Source: Euborellia annulipes (lineage: Eukaryota > Arthropoda > Insecta > Dermaptera > Anisolabididae). Taken from it: a stretch of DNA of 64,000 bases. Under the pieces are notes generated by a model. The model worked only from the letters and a program-made list of their open reading frames with translations. It ran no database searches and was not told where the DNA came from. A program made the position numbers and the translations under genes. How positions within the stretch are numbered: position 1 is the first letter of the stretch; each line of letters opens with the position of its first letter. The DNA lies in contig JAKCPI010002751.1 in assembly GCA_023213315.1 (NCBI GenBank), forward strand, positions 43,661 to 107,660, read 5' to 3'. This document shows positions 34,716-46,194 of the stretch, piece after piece.

Positions 34716-35349
34716 AATGAAAGCTAAAAAGGAATAAAAGATAAAAATTCTCTTTTTCACATTTCTTTGAGACATTTTTTTCATCAAAGATATTTATAAA
34801 AAATCTTTTGACATATTTAGTTAAGATATTTTAATCTTTTAATAGACGTACTCATGACTCCTCAATGGCGGATTGAACATTATAAGGAAAATTATAAAAC
34901 ATGATTGCGTTTTTATATAATAGCGATATAAAATAACAAGTTTGCCCGCAAATCGAATTTCTCAAATTTTATTAAGAAATATTAAAAAAAAAAAAAAAAT
35001 GGTAGGAAAAGATTAAATGTTTAACACGTTTTCGAAATAAATTTGATTCCGAATTGGTGGTGAAGTTGTATTGGAATAACATTATCACCATCTGGACCCA
35101 TTAATGGACATATTGTCTACCAATCCATAAAAACGATGGAAACACCTGTTCAAATAGATGGAAAAAACGGAAGAATTTAATTTGTGTAAATATTAAAAAA
35201 TTTAATTAGTTTCGTGAATTAGATTGAGAAAAAGATTTGACCAGATGAGGAGAAATGAGATGTGATATGATTAAATTTAATTAAAAATTTCATAAATTAA
35301 TTCTTATATTCATTGATTTCACAAATACAGTTTTATATCACTTATATAT
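34716..35349. other. AT-rich non-coding stretch
   Basis: I see no gene, repeat family or structured element here. Confidence 0.5.
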
Positions 35350-35724
35350 GAGGGGTTCAGAGCAAAAGTGAATAAGTCTAATTTTTACTCTTTTGAGAAA
35401 AAATGAATCAAAGTTAAAGACTTATTTAATTCCTCTTAAAATATACATTTATTTATTTTATATCTCAGCAATCATTAAGAACTTAAATTATACTTTATCT
35501 AAGTACACATTTTAAATTTTATATTTAGATTTTTTTCAGATATTTGTTTTTTTTTTTTTTTTTTTTTTTTTTTGTATTAAGGAACTGTTGCATTCCGGAG
35601 AATTAGTATTGAAATTCGGATATGGTTTATTACACCGAATAACTATCATAATTTACTATCCAAATAGGGAAAAATAGGAAAATTGTTTACTTTTGGACTT
35701 GTTCACTTTTGCTTTGAACCACTC
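35350..35724. mobile_element. Inverted-repeat MITE, class unknown
   Basis: GAGGGGTTCAGAGCAAAAGT at the left and the complement of GAGTGGTTCAAAGCAAAAGT at the right, continuing about 40 bp inward (GAATAAGTC / GAACAAGTC). Poly-T at 35549-35573 lies inside. No clear target duplication. Confidence 0.6.
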
Positions 35725-36130
35725 AAATGATATTTATTCTGAAGATTTTGTTTGATTTTTCTTTATAAATAAAATAAATTAATGAGCATTTAATCAAAAG
35801 ACTGGCTGTCTCCTTAAAGTATTTGTTTAAAAAAAAAAGTCTATATGATTTTATCTTTAATCTAATAATTTTCTGACATTTCATTTCAAAAGGGATTCAT
35901 TCATTCCTTTTCTTAAACTTTGAATCTTTTCAATTATAAACATTTTCAATATAATTCAATTAAATGACAGGTATTTCTTAAAAAAAAAAGAGCTGAAAAG
36001 CAGCTGAAATTCATCATACTTTAAAAATATTCTTAATTAATATTTATTTATTGGAACATTTCATTTGTCACAATTCATTGAAAGGATAATACAATATGAA
36101 AAGTATTTTAATAGAATATTTTATTGAATC

Positions 36131-36399
36131 TTTTTACTTTCTCTTACCTATATATGTTAATATATAGAGAGATCAGGATTCGTGTCAAAATTTCGATGTC
36201 GAGATTTTGATGGATATTCACGTTTTGAGGTCCCCTGTGTCCAAAAAAAAGAGGCTTTCGCAACCTGTCTGTCTGTCTTTTATTTTTTAGATGCTCTTTA
36301 AAATGTATATTTTCATTTTGTGGCGTGACTAGCACACAATCCAAATTTCTCTTTCCAAAGGTAAGAGAAAGTTGTCTGCTGTGCGACCACTCACACCAA
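36131..36399 (+). mobile_element. H1 internal-deletion derivative
   Basis: A 269-bp element keeping both ends: TTTTTACTTTCTCTTACC and palindrome, the start of the body to GTCTGTCTGTC, then a jump to TTTTTTAGATGCTCTTTAAA and a second jump to the 3' stem-loop (GGCGTGACTAGCACACAATC ... GGTAAGAGAAAGT ... CACTCACACCA). This looks like a MITE-style deletion product. Confidence 0.85.
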
Positions 36400-36905
36400 G
36401 ACTAGGTCGTTTTTACACTTTTTGGTAACTTCTTTTATAATATTTTAAGCTTCTTATTTCGCATTTTCATTAGTGTATCCTCATTCTTATACATCTCACA
36501 TTTATTTTATCTATCGGCGTTAATTTTATTTACACAAATCTTAGTATAATTATTTTAAAGAAAGTGTTTAATTATATCTCAAATATGACAGACAAAATGA
36601 CCTTGGCCTTGCTATAGCAGGGGCACAATTGTCCCCTAGATCCCACTACCAAATTTACTGGAGAAATTTTACCGACCTATTGGTCGAGCAGCTGAACCAC
36701 TGAAATAAATGGCGTTGACCATACGATGTCTGTGTGAATGACTTCAGACTTTGAAATCCAATAGACACCACTTTTAATTAGAGGCCTACCCCAGATATCC
36801 ACCTCCTGGAAACCTCAACGACTTTCTACTATGTTTATGGGTGACCCGCAGAATTCACACCTAGAATTTTTATTAAACTTAATCTTTGGCAATTTAATTT
36901 GTTAG
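36400..36905. other. Unique non-coding stretch
   Basis: 36600-36850 is complex and fairly GC-rich (GGGGCACAATTGTCCCCTAG is a perfect palindrome core). No open frame or repeat membership recognised. Confidence 0.4.
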
Positions 36906-37085
36906 ATAAAGTACGGTCTAGTTATTTTTGTCCTTTTGTCAATTAATCTGTGATACATTTTTGTTTTGTCGATTTCTTTTTGCCAATTCTTCTGTGATAA
37001 ATTTTGTCTAGTCATTTTTTCTTGCCATCTGTGATAGTTATTATCTTTGGCATCTATCTCGTCATTTTTCTTTTATGTCAGAGCA
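36906..37085 (+). repeat. Degenerate minisatellite, unit about 60 bp
   Basis: About three imperfect units built on GTCTAGTCATTTTT, CTTGCCAATTC and CTGTGATAAATTTT. The reverse complement of the same motif is at 45960-46035. Confidence 0.55.
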
Positions 37086-37947
37086 ACTGTGTTGATTGTG
37101 ATTGTTTTTGAACTATGGACGGGGGAAAATAATGGAGGACTGTGGTAGAATTTTTGTATCCTACATATATATTTCCTACTACTAATAACCTTGATTATTG
37201 ATTCACTAATTATTAAATGTCTACCTAAATTTTAACACAATTTCTTCTTTTCATTTTAACATTTCAGAGCAGCTTTTTTTTGTAATATATTTATCGCGTG
37301 TGTATATCAAAAAATGAGTCATTTTGGCAAACAATTCATATGAAATGATAAATGGCGTATTTTAATGCATTATCACTTCAGATATGCTTGCCAAGCAGGA
37401 ACTCTTGTCAGAAATGGGCCTATTAATATTTTATATCATGCATTGCATATTTTTATAAGAAAAATTATTTTATGATTTCTCTCTTACTTAATGGAAGAAG
37501 AAATGTTCCCTTGAATTCTCATTTTCATCACTAATTGAGGCCTTAAAAGCCATTTAAAAATTGGCCAGTTTTTTGAAGGAAGAGAAAAAGAGAATGAATG
37601 AATGAATGACATCATCAAGATTTTGCCTTAGGGGTACAAAAAAAACATGAGAGAAGAGAAGCGAGATTTTTCCATTAAGGGAAGTCTATTAAAGGATAGG
37701 GTTGTTAAGAATGGTCGTTCTATGGTTTCTGTAGATTTGCTCCATTCTTTGTCGCGTATGAATTGGATGATAGCATCTAGGTCAAATTCAAAGGGGGGAG
37801 AAGTTGATGGTTAAATTTGCTATCTTTTTTTATAAAACTGAAATATTAATTAATTTATTTGTCATAAAAAAAAAATAATGATTTAAATTTTAGTGACATC
37901 TTCCATACTAGTTTTATCTGTCGATATACTTTTAAAGCTTAATTAGG
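37086..37947. other. AT-rich non-coding stretch
   Basis: 37235-37267 is a good acceptor-like string (TTTTCATTTTAACATTTCAG), but an in-frame stop follows in every plausible reading within about 20 codons. Nothing called. Confidence 0.4.
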
Positions 37948-38547
37948 TCTATTACCTAAAACAGACGTTAAAATTTAACATCATAATTTGGATGTTAAAA
38001 TGTAAAGTAATAGCTTCAGCGTTAAAAAATGATATTCTCTAAATCAAGTTTTAACAGCGACGTTAACATTTTATTTTTTAGCACCAGGTGTTAACGACTC
38101 ATATAAAGATAGCTGTTTTCTGTTTATTCGTGTTTTTAGACCCCTCGATAACCTCTCGCACATAAAGACGGGTCTAAATGGCCTCCGTTGCCGAATAAGA
38201 TCTTAAATAAATAAAAAAATAAAAACCTCTCGCATATGCGAATTACTAACTTGATTTGTTATTTTCTATCTAATAGGCCTATCTGCACACCAGCGTTAAA
38301 AAATGTTATTCTCTAAACAAAGTTTTAACAGCGACGTTAACATCCCAGACAGCTTGGAATATTGCGTTAAATATTAATATTAAAGGCACCCCATAGACAT
38401 GACATTAATTTTATCACTATTGACTAAATGTTAACGCTTAGTCGTTAGTGTTTGCTTACAGAATAGCAATTTGAGGCAAGGAAGTGTTAAAATGAATAAA
38501 CACTGTTTACAGATGTTAAAAGTTGACATTTTTGCTTAGAGAATAGA
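37948..38547 (+). mobile_element. M1 element, copy with nested SINE tail
   Basis: Termini TCTATTACCTAAAACAGACG and the complement of TCTATTCTCTAAGCAAAAAT. The interior is rich in GTTAAC/GTTAAAA boxes (TTTTAACAGCGACGTTAACA occurs twice), with TAGACCCCTCGATAACCTCT and AACACTAGGTG-type motifs shared with the copies at 56269-57411. Non-coding, class unknown. A SINE fragment is inserted at 38164-38223. Confidence 0.75.
38164..38223 (+). mobile_element. 5'-truncated SINE insertion
   Basis: Only the 3' tail (TCTAAATGGCCTCCGTTGCC, GAATAAGATCTTAAATAAAT, A-rich end). It is flanked by a 14-bp duplication: AACCTCTCGCACAT (38150-38163) and AACCTCTCGCATAT (38224-38237). Severe 5' truncation with long duplications is typical of LINE-driven insertion. 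Same tail as the SINE at 45687. Confidence 0.85.
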
Positions 38548-38640
38548 TCTGAATGACAATTTGATTTAGTTTGGTTTATTATGCATAAAAATAAATAAAA
38601 TAGAATTCTCCTAATCACTGTACTTTACTCTTTAATCTCA

Positions 38641-38669
38641 AATTTGTCTTCTCTTTGTTACAGGTGAGT
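38641..38669 (+). promoter_or_regulatory. Candidate recursive splice site
   Basis: TTTGTCTTCTCTTTGTTACA precedes G|GTGAGTC: a pyrimidine-rich acceptor directly abutting a donor (junction 38663/38664). That is the zero-length-exon arrangement of ratchet points in long introns. It lies in unique sequence, not in a repeat. No transcript evidence can be seen. Confidence 0.35.
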
Positions 38670-39207
38670 CAACAATTCCATTTCATCCATGAATAAGGGA
38701 ATATTACTACTATGTTCCTGAGAGCTTTTTGTGAGTGATATTTTTTTTATTCCATCGCTTAAGACGGGGTTCTTCAACCTTTCATTGTCTTTAATAAATA
38801 ATTATTATTGTAAAATGAAATATCTTTTATTAAGCTCTTTAAAACAAAAGAATTAATAGAAACAAAAGTAATAACAAAACAAACAGTTCAATGGTAATTT
38901 TTTACAAAACCCTTAAGAAATTTCCCGGAACTCAGGTTGAAGAATCTTAGCTTATAGCTTAAGTTACTTCATTTCTCAACATTTCATCACTTTTCTTCAT
39001 ATCTTAAAAAATAATATAAATATTTTAGTTTGTCTTCACCTCCAAAAATATTTGTTTTTCCCACAATAAAAGTCGAATAGCTATAGGCTACAATTCGTTA
39101 CAAACTTCCAACGGGAATTTTATATTAATAATTATAGTAGATAGCAGCCAGGACACGTAAAATCAGACAAAAACAAAATCAATTTTTATCAGATTTTCCT
39201 TTATTTG
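38670..39207. other. AT-rich non-coding stretch
   Basis: I see no gene, repeat family or structured element here. Confidence 0.5.
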
Positions 39208-39248
39208 ATCGTCGACGTTTCGGACGCCAGTCGCGCCCTTCCTCAGGA
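39208..39248 (-). repeat. Penelope-like retroelement end, candidate
   Basis: On the minus strand: CCTGAGGAAGGGCGCGACTG then GCGTCCGAAACGTCGACG. GGGCGC and GCGTCC can pair as a six-base stem between CTGAGGA and GAAA, the hammerhead core order, although one extra A precedes the stem. Related to the motif at 30901-30942. Confidence 0.45.
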
Positions 39249-39361
39249 TAATCAATTGAATTCGTAGGCCTATATGAAACAATAAAATTTAAATATGTGA
39301 CAAACTGAATGCATTCTTCGATGGCATTGCTTTAAGCACTTTGCAGTCAATTAATTATTTA

Positions 39362-39594
39362 TACTAGCCCCGCTGCCCGCCTTCGGCGGGCTTCGCGTCT
39401 GGCCAGGGGCTTAGCCCCCCTGAACTCCACCCCTCTGCTGGCTCGGGTCAGCCTGCGGCACAGACAGACAGACAGACCATGTTGAAAAAATCACTTTTTT
39501 GGACTCAGGGGACCTCAAAACGTGTATATCCATCAAAATCTGGGCATCGAATTTTTGACATGAATCCAATACTTTGTCTCTATATATATATTAG
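39362..39594 (-). repeat. CTTCGG box joined to H1 5' part
   Basis: 39362-39457 is GC-rich (GCTGCCCGCC, TTCGGCGGGCTTCGCG, GGCTTAGCCCCCCTGAAC). From 39458 it continues as reversed H1 body (AGACAGACAGACAGACCATG, CACTTTTTTGGACTCAGGGG) to the truncated palindrome. The join falls at the H1 GTCT core. Confidence 0.65.
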
Positions 39595-40456
39595 ATATAT
39601 AATTACATATAAATTAATGTTTTTTAGAAAATAGTCTAACAAATGATTTAAAAAAAATAAAATAGCTTTTTTTTCTGAACGAAAATTAAATTCCTTTTTT
39701 TTTTTTTTTTTTTATTCTCCTAACTGTATTTTCTATTTATTTGATTAAACAACTTTCTAAATCGGATTGCAACTTAAATTAAGAAGATTTCGTTTACAAA
39801 TACTTTTCATTTAAAAATTTATTGAATTTGCCATCTTACTTCTACTCAGGATAAATTGTTCAATTTTTTTTATTGCTCTTTTGTTACTCTTCGCCGAAAT
39901 TGATTATATATTTGTTTAAAGTCTCTAATGGAGAAATATCACATTATCAACTTAATAAATTATTTAAATCAGTGGTCAGTGGTTCTGAAAATGGGCGTAC
40001 TCCTGGGGGTTGAAACAATTTAAAGGGAGGAAGTGGTCGTTTACACTTTAATCTTAATATGTCAGTAAGTTCGATAATTATTTATTTAAAAAATATTTCT
40101 AGAGAGGGATATTCCAGATTCCTAAGAGAATGAATGAATAAATACAAAGGCCAACATTTTATATTTATACAAGTTGGAAAGGCGCGGCTTCGCCGCGCCA
40201 TTCCCAACTTGGCCCTGGCGGGCGGCGTCTCGGGACGTGATCAGTAGTTTTCCCCTTAATTTTAAAGCCCATATGATTTCTGCCCAAATGAAAATACACT
40301 GAATCAAATTTAAAATAATTGAATATTCGCCCTGCCCGGCCTGTGGGTTTTGAAGACCATGAAAAAATTATGGGCGGGTAGCAAGTCTAAATTTCACTTT
40401 AATAAACTGATTAGGAGGACGGGCATGCAAATGAAATTGGACGGGCAAGGACCTAT
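39595..40456. other. AT-rich non-coding stretch
   Basis: Poly-T at 39697-39714. 40170-40240 is a GC-rich spot with a hairpin (GGCGCGGCTTCGCCGCGCC at 40181-40199) that pairs perfectly around a TTC loop. No gene. Confidence 0.5.
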
Positions 40457-41083
40457 TAAAAAATAAAGGGTCGGACTAAGCCGAGCGCACAACTTTGCCC
40501 ACCCACTATTCAAGAAAAGAATATATTGCCCTCCCTCCCTAGAGCCCCCTAATGGTCCGATGTTATACATATTATATATCATTTTACTCAGAAGAAATTC
40601 TAGTTTCTGAATATTTCTGAATATATAAAAAAAATTATAGGTTATGTAAGAAAAAAATATTTGCCCCCCCCCCCCCTAGAGCTCCCCCTAATGGTCCGAT
40701 GTTATACATATTATATATCATTTTACTCGGGAGGAAGTCTTGTTTCTGAATATATAAAAAAAAGTATAGGTTATGTAAGAAAAAATATTTGCCCATCCCC
40801 CTAATGGTCCGATGTTTACCAAAAGCTTTTCGCTTCTTGGCCTCTACCCCTAGTTTATGGGTGCAAAATTTCAAAACAATTGAACAAATAGTTTTTGAGT
40901 TTTCGTTGACGAAAAAATTTACCACAGACACACACACACCACACACACAGAGACATCATTCCAAAAACTACTTAAATGGATTCACGGGACCTCAAAACGA
41001 ATTTTGGCAGTTTCAGAAAAATTTCGATTTTTTTTACGATTACATTAACTTTACCTCAACCTACGGTTGATGGGCAAAGTTAA
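40457..41083 (-). repeat. H2 repeat, copy 2 with internal tandem units
   Basis: Reversed H2 with both ends: AAATAAAGGGTCGGACTAAG first, CTACGGTTGATGGGCAAAGT last. Between about 40505 and 40815 the block CTAATGGTCCGATGTTATAC ... TAGGTTATGTAAGAAAAAAT occurs about 2.5 times with C runs at each junction. It occurs about 1.5-2 times in the copy at 49001. Confidence 0.88.
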
Positions 41084-41278
41084 AAATAAACAATTTTAAA
41101 ATATTTTCTTTTTTCTGACATCTGAAAAAGTTTATTTTTTATTATAAATTTAAATATGTAAAAAAAATTAAATATTTTTAAATAATTTTTTTTTTTTATT
41201 TGATGTATTATTTAAAACTTTTTATTAAATAAAAGAAATTTTATACAATGTATGATTCAGGGGTATCATACATCGTCA

Positions 41279-41375
41279 AAGTCTTAAATGGCCTAAGTTG
41301 CCGAAAAGACTGTGAGAATGTGAGTGTGAATGAGAAAAAAGTGTGAATGTTTAAAAAAAAAAAAAATTCCTAGAC
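41279..41375 (+). mobile_element. SINE 3' tail fragment
   Basis: AAAGTCTTAAATGGCCTAAG, TTGCCGAAAAGACTGTGAGA, then GAGAAAAAAGTGTGAATG and poly-A. Same tail as the nested SINE at 30052 and the fragment at 59431. Confidence 0.75.
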
Positions 41376-43375
41376 ATTCATTCATTCATTCACTAAATTT
41401 TCGTCGGTACGGGAGGGTTTGAAAAATTTCCGGGTCTGAAGAATGGTAAAAATACCCGGCGCTAAGTAAAAAAAAATAAGAATATGAGCCAAATGAAATG
41501 TTGTGGTCGTGGAAGGCTCTATGAGGGAATGAATTGAAAATGATTTTTTTGCTATGTTTTGAAGATATCTAAAGAAAAAATTGAAATAATCTATAATTTT
41601 GTTCATTTTAGATACTAAGCCACAGGGGCGTATATAGAAATTTTTTTCGGGGGGGCCCAAACTCAAAAATTTTTCTGAGGAAAATTTTTTTTTAAGAAAC
41701 TATACTTTTTTTCACACGAAATTTTTTGAGGAACATTTTTTCTATTGCGGAACCAAAGTTGTCCATCCTGCGGAAAAATTTGTTGCGCTGATGACTGTAT
41801 ATCCCTATATATGTATATGTGTTTGGGAAATTTCGGGGGGGGGGCCCGGGCCCCCTCGCCCCCCCCCCCTTAAATACGTCCCTGCTAAGCCATGCCTGAG
41901 AATACTGCAATGTGGATCATTCAGAGCAATCAAACAAAAAAAAAATTTCTTACATTTTAGAAGTGGTTTTAAATACCCTAAACAATGTCTGAATTAAATG
42001 AAATGGTATTCATTTTTTACAAAATTTAATCTAAAATGTGAAAACCTTTGGATATCCAAGCTATCTTTTACCATTAAAAAGATATAGCTAAAATTGTATA
42101 GAAATATCTCGGAAAAAAAAATATCTACTTAAAAGTTTGTCTCGTGATTGACGAATAGATAGTATACTAAACCATGTCTGAGAATGCTGTAATGTGGCTC
42201 ATTTGTTTCCAAATTTAATGTAGAATAATACAAAATTATGAGATTGAAGATATCTCTTACCATTCAAAAAATATAGCCGAAAATTGAAAGAAACTCTTCA
42301 AACAAACAAACAAAAAATAAAAATTTCTTCCATTTTTAGAAAAAGTTTAAAGAACTTAAATAGAGGCTTATCAGGTCCAAACTGGGCTCGTTTTAAAGGA
42401 AATTTAATGTAGATTATAAAAAGTAAATCATATCTAAGACATTGATAATCGTTTAAAAAATATGGCCATGAATATGAAAAAAATTAATAAAAAAAAAATT
42501 TGTATCACACGCCAAAAGTTGCACAGCCGCTAAACAATGCCTTAGAATAGTGCAAAGGGTCTCATTCTTTTCCAAATTTAATGTAGAAAAATACAAAATT
42601 ATGAGATTGAAGATATCTCTTATCATTCAAAAAATATAGCCAAAAATGTAAAAAAATAATCGGCTAAAAATGAGTTTTTTGTAATTTAAAAAAAGGGGGT
42701 ATAACTTTTTCATGATTTTGGATTTTTCTAGTCGTCAGCAGATGGTACTGAATCAAATAAAAAAAACCGCAATTGTCTAGCTTGTCTAAAGACACAGATG
42801 TTTAAAAACCATCTCAAAAAATGAAAATTTTCGTGTTATTTTTTTTCACACTTGAAAATTAAATAGAAGGGGTTGATGAAAAAAAATGAAATTTACCTGA
42901 CTTAAAGTATAGGATGTGAGGAACATTTCGCAAAAAAAATTATTGAGATTGGACAATAAATACTGAAGCAAAAAAACAATGAAAATGAACTGAAGCCGCG
43001 GCAAAATCATCAAAAATGAGGTTCTTTTTGCACGAATTATTTATATGTGTAAACAAACCTCAAAAATAGTTAAAAGAGGTTTGTCATTTTCAAAATCTAA
43101 TGCAGATTATTGACTAATTCAGATATAGAAGATATCTTTAACCGTTTAGAAGATATGAGTGAAAAAATGAAAAAATATCGTGAAATTTTTGAAAAAACAT
43201 CGAAAAAAATGAGTTTTTCCCCTCTTAAAAAAAAGTGGTACAACTTTTTTAAGATTTTGGATTTTTCTATTTGGTTTTAGAGGATTCTGAATCGAATGCA
43301 AAAAACCCCATATCTCTAGGTGGTCTAGAAGTACCTTATTCAAAAAACGTCTTTTCAGCTTTATTATATATATAT
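41376..43375. repeat. Divergent tandem-repeat region
   Basis: Related blocks recur: CATGCCTGAGAATACTGCAA (41892), CATGTCTGAGAATGCTGTAA (about 42172) and AATGCCTTAGAATAGTGCAA (about 42535); AAGATATCTCTTACCATTCA near 42246 with variants at 42606 and 43130; GATTTTGGATTTTTCTA at 42715 and 43255. Spacing is about 180 bp, with a longer 540-bp period in the second half. Divergence is high and no frame is kept. Function unknown. Confidence 0.6.
41623..41884. mobile_element. hAT-type MITE
   Basis: A 262-bp element with termini CAGGGGCGTATATAG and the complement of CAGGGACGTATTTAA. It has a perfect 8-bp duplication CTAAGCCA at 41615-41622 and 41885-41892. It splits the first unit of the surrounding tandem repeat. 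Long G and C runs lie near both ends. Confidence 0.9.
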
Positions 43376-43439
43376 TTATATAGACCTACTTCATTTACGG
43401 AAATAATTTTGATATGATCCCAGCGGAACATTTCCTTGA

Positions 43440-43500
43440 TCAAGGAGAAGCACGCCAATGCCCCCGATAGGCTGGAGATTGCGGGTTCGATGGACGTTTG
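43440..43500 (+). mobile_element. tRNA-derived SINE head, degenerate
   Basis: AGAAGCACGCCAATGCCCCC, then GATAGGCTGGAGATTGCGGG and TTCGATGG (B box). Same head type as the SINE at 21721-21780 (ATGGCACGCCTCTGCCCCGG). Confidence 0.5.
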
Positions 43501-44754
43501 CCTCCCCCCTGGCTTATTCTAAAAATTAAAAAAACAAAAAAACGAACAAATATATATTTTTCCCATTGGAAATTTTTTTTTACGCCCTAATCCACTACAT
43601 TAATTTAATTTGTTTTTTATTTAAATAAATAATTAATAATCTATGTATATATTAACCAAACCCCCCCTCTCGCTCTAACAAGGGGTTGCCCCCCTAACAA
43701 GATGTCTGGCTACGCCCATGCGAAAACTATTTGATTAGAAATTATTTTTTATTGCAATTTGAAAAAATAATTGCTGAAATGATGAGCTCTATACACCGGT
43801 TGGCAAACACTGGTTTAGTCCTTGAGGAAGATTCCTCACACTTCACATTTTTGTAATCCCCCTCACCCCATTTGAACTCTAATAAAAATATTTTATCGTT
43901 TATTATAATTGATCCAAATTAAAGAAATATTTTTGAAAAATATAAATAAATCTGAATTATTTTTATTAAAAATAATTTAAAATACACCGTATTCATAAAG
44001 TTTATTTTTGTTAATTAAATTAAAACGTTCAAAAAATAACAAGGGAGTGTTTAGTCTGTGTTCATTTATTTTGTATCGTAAAAATCCAACCCCTGTTGAG
44101 GCTCCTCCTTGTTTATTTACTCGTCGGGCTTTTCGCACACGGCATCGCAACATGGAAAACCCAAACAAAATGGAGATGTAGTTTGAATGAATTCCTTTCT
44201 CTCTTTTTTAATTAATTTTTATTTATTCCACCATTGTATACATTAAACATACAAACATACTAAACATGTGAAGTCACGAATTTTAGGTATTTCTTTTTGT
44301 TTTAGAGTTTATAATTTGAAATGGCACAGCAAATTTAGAAGTACTTATTTCATAACAAGCAGGGAAAGGGAGATGGAAGGAGAACTTTTTGTTCCTTCTC
44401 CAATATGATAATTAATCAATTCTAAATGGGGATTAATCATCAATTTATAAGATTGATTACAACGTAAGTTGAAATCATATTGTGCATTACTTACTCTTTT
44501 CAAAACATATAAAAAAACGAAAAAATGAATAAGAATTTATAATTTATTTGAATTGTTTAATTAAAATTTTTTTACTATTTTTTTTTTTTTTATAAAAAAT
44601 TTAATTAAAATCTAGCTAACGCTTGAATATATAATTAAAGATTTAATAAAATAAGTGAATATTTAAAGCTGAGAAATGCTAATTTTAAAAGAATTTGATT
44701 AAAATAAATAAAATTATACAAATATAAATTTACATATTATACAAGTATGCATTC

Positions 44755-44801
<47 letters not shown>

Positions 44802-45251
44802 ATTTTCAATTTGATAAAAATATTTATTCACTTGATTATCGAAAGTGATATCTTCTCATTTTTTAATTTATTAACATTTTTTCGTAATTAATTAGAAAAA
44901 AAAAAAACATCCAAGTTGGATCAGTATCAAAATTCAATAAACAGTTGATGTCATTTTAAATCAACATTGTAGTATGTAATTTTATTTATTTTTCTTTTTT
45001 GAAATTTATGAAAAATGTGAAAAAATATCTCAATGAGTTGATTAAATTTCAATAACAATTGTTTTTGTTTAAATAAGGTCAAAGAGTGCAAAGAAGCATT
45101 GTTCAGGCAACATGATCCCTACCTAAATTAATTCATTTTTTGTAAATTTTTTTTTTTTTTTTTAAATTAAAAATCTGGTGTTGCTGACCTCACAGCCAGA
45201 GACGGATTTATTTATTTTATTTATACAAAAAAGATGTTCCCTGGAACATAT
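43501..45251. other. AT-rich non-coding stretch
   Basis: Poly-T at 44768-44794 and others. 45170-45197 (AAAAATCTGGTGTTGCTGAC) may be an H1 3'-end remnant. No gene. Confidence 0.5.
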
Positions 45252-45623
45252 CGCTCATTTGCTGCAAGAGTGTCATAACTCAAAATGTCTATTTTTTCAG
45301 GTGGTCAAAAAAAAAAAAAAAAAATTATAACATAGAAATTTGAATAAAAAATGGTAGCTTTATAAAATTAATTCTTTATTATTATCGAAAATTTCACTGG
45401 TAGGGCCTACACCTTCCTCAAAACTTTTTAACTGGAATGTCACAGTTTTGAATTCAACAAAAAAGTTTTAAAAAATTGGCGATTCAAAAAAAATTAGATA
45501 TTAGATAACGAGTATGAAAAGCTCAGATATTTCACTCTGCAAGATAAAATAGCTTTTTTTTTATTATCCTTACTGTGCCAATAAGGGCGATTTTTGAATT
45601 ATTACGATATTGCAGCAAATGAG
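45252..45623. mobile_element. Inverted-repeat MITE candidate
   Basis: Short inverted termini CGCTCATTTGCTGCAA (45252-45267) and TTGCAGCAAATGAGGG (45610-45625) enclose AT-rich sequence with poly-A. No confirmed target duplication. Confidence 0.45.
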
Positions 45624-45686
45624 GGAATTTCTCCACACGTAGGCGTTTATATTCCCGTACAAAGCAATAAAACATTCAGTAATTTT

Positions 45687-45867
45687 TTATTTTTTATTTT
45701 TTTTTTAAGATCTTTTTCGGCAATGAAGGCCATTTAGACCCTGTCTCTATTTATTTCAATTTATTAGTAATCAAATGAAATAAATTTTGTCGCATGAGAC
45801 TGGAAGCGAACCCACAACCCTTGGTACAGAAGGCCAGGACGCTAACCACTACACCAAGGCCCGAGGG
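45687..45867 (-). mobile_element. Complete tRNA-derived SINE
   Basis: On the minus strand: CCTTGGTGTAGTGGTTAGCG (A box), GGGTTGTGGGTTCGCTTCCA (B box), AT-rich middle, tail GTCTAAATGGCCTTCATTGC and CGAAAAAGATCTTAAAAAAA. It is flanked by a perfect 14-bp duplication CATTCAGTAATTTT (45673-45686 and 45868-45881). Its intact duplication suggests a fairly recent insertion. Confidence 0.93.
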
Positions 45868-45959
45868 CATTCAGTAATTTTATCACAGTCTTCCATTCAT
45901 CCCTGTTCATATTTCAAACGCAATCAGAATCAGGAATTAATCAGCACAATGCTCTGACT

Positions 45960-46035
45960 AAAAAGAAAAATGACTAGCTAATAACTAAGTTGGCAAGAAA
46001 AAATTTATCACAGTGGAATTGGCAAGAATATGACT
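45960..46035 (-). repeat. Minisatellite-like motif shared with 36906
   Basis: The reverse complement contains ATCTAGTCATATTCTTGCCA, ATTCCACTGTGATAAATTTT and TTCTTGCCAACTTAG, matching the units at 36906-37085. Confidence 0.5.
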
Positions 46036-46194
46036 AGATATTTAAGGGGGGCACGTCGTAGGCCTAAATTTGAATTTGCTATATTAAAATAAATCATTTT
46101 TTTACACAAAAATAAATCAATTGTCCTTTGACAAGGGTTGCCACCTGAGTTGCCTAACTCCTGGGCGAAAGCTCTGGAAAATTTTTATTTAAAT

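Noticed and set aside
45780..45867. tRNA gene on the minus strand
   Set aside because: A and B boxes are good but there is no proper acceptor stem, and a SINE body, tail and 14-bp duplication are attached, so it is a SINE head. The same reasoning applies at 22808, 30260, 58800 and 60420.
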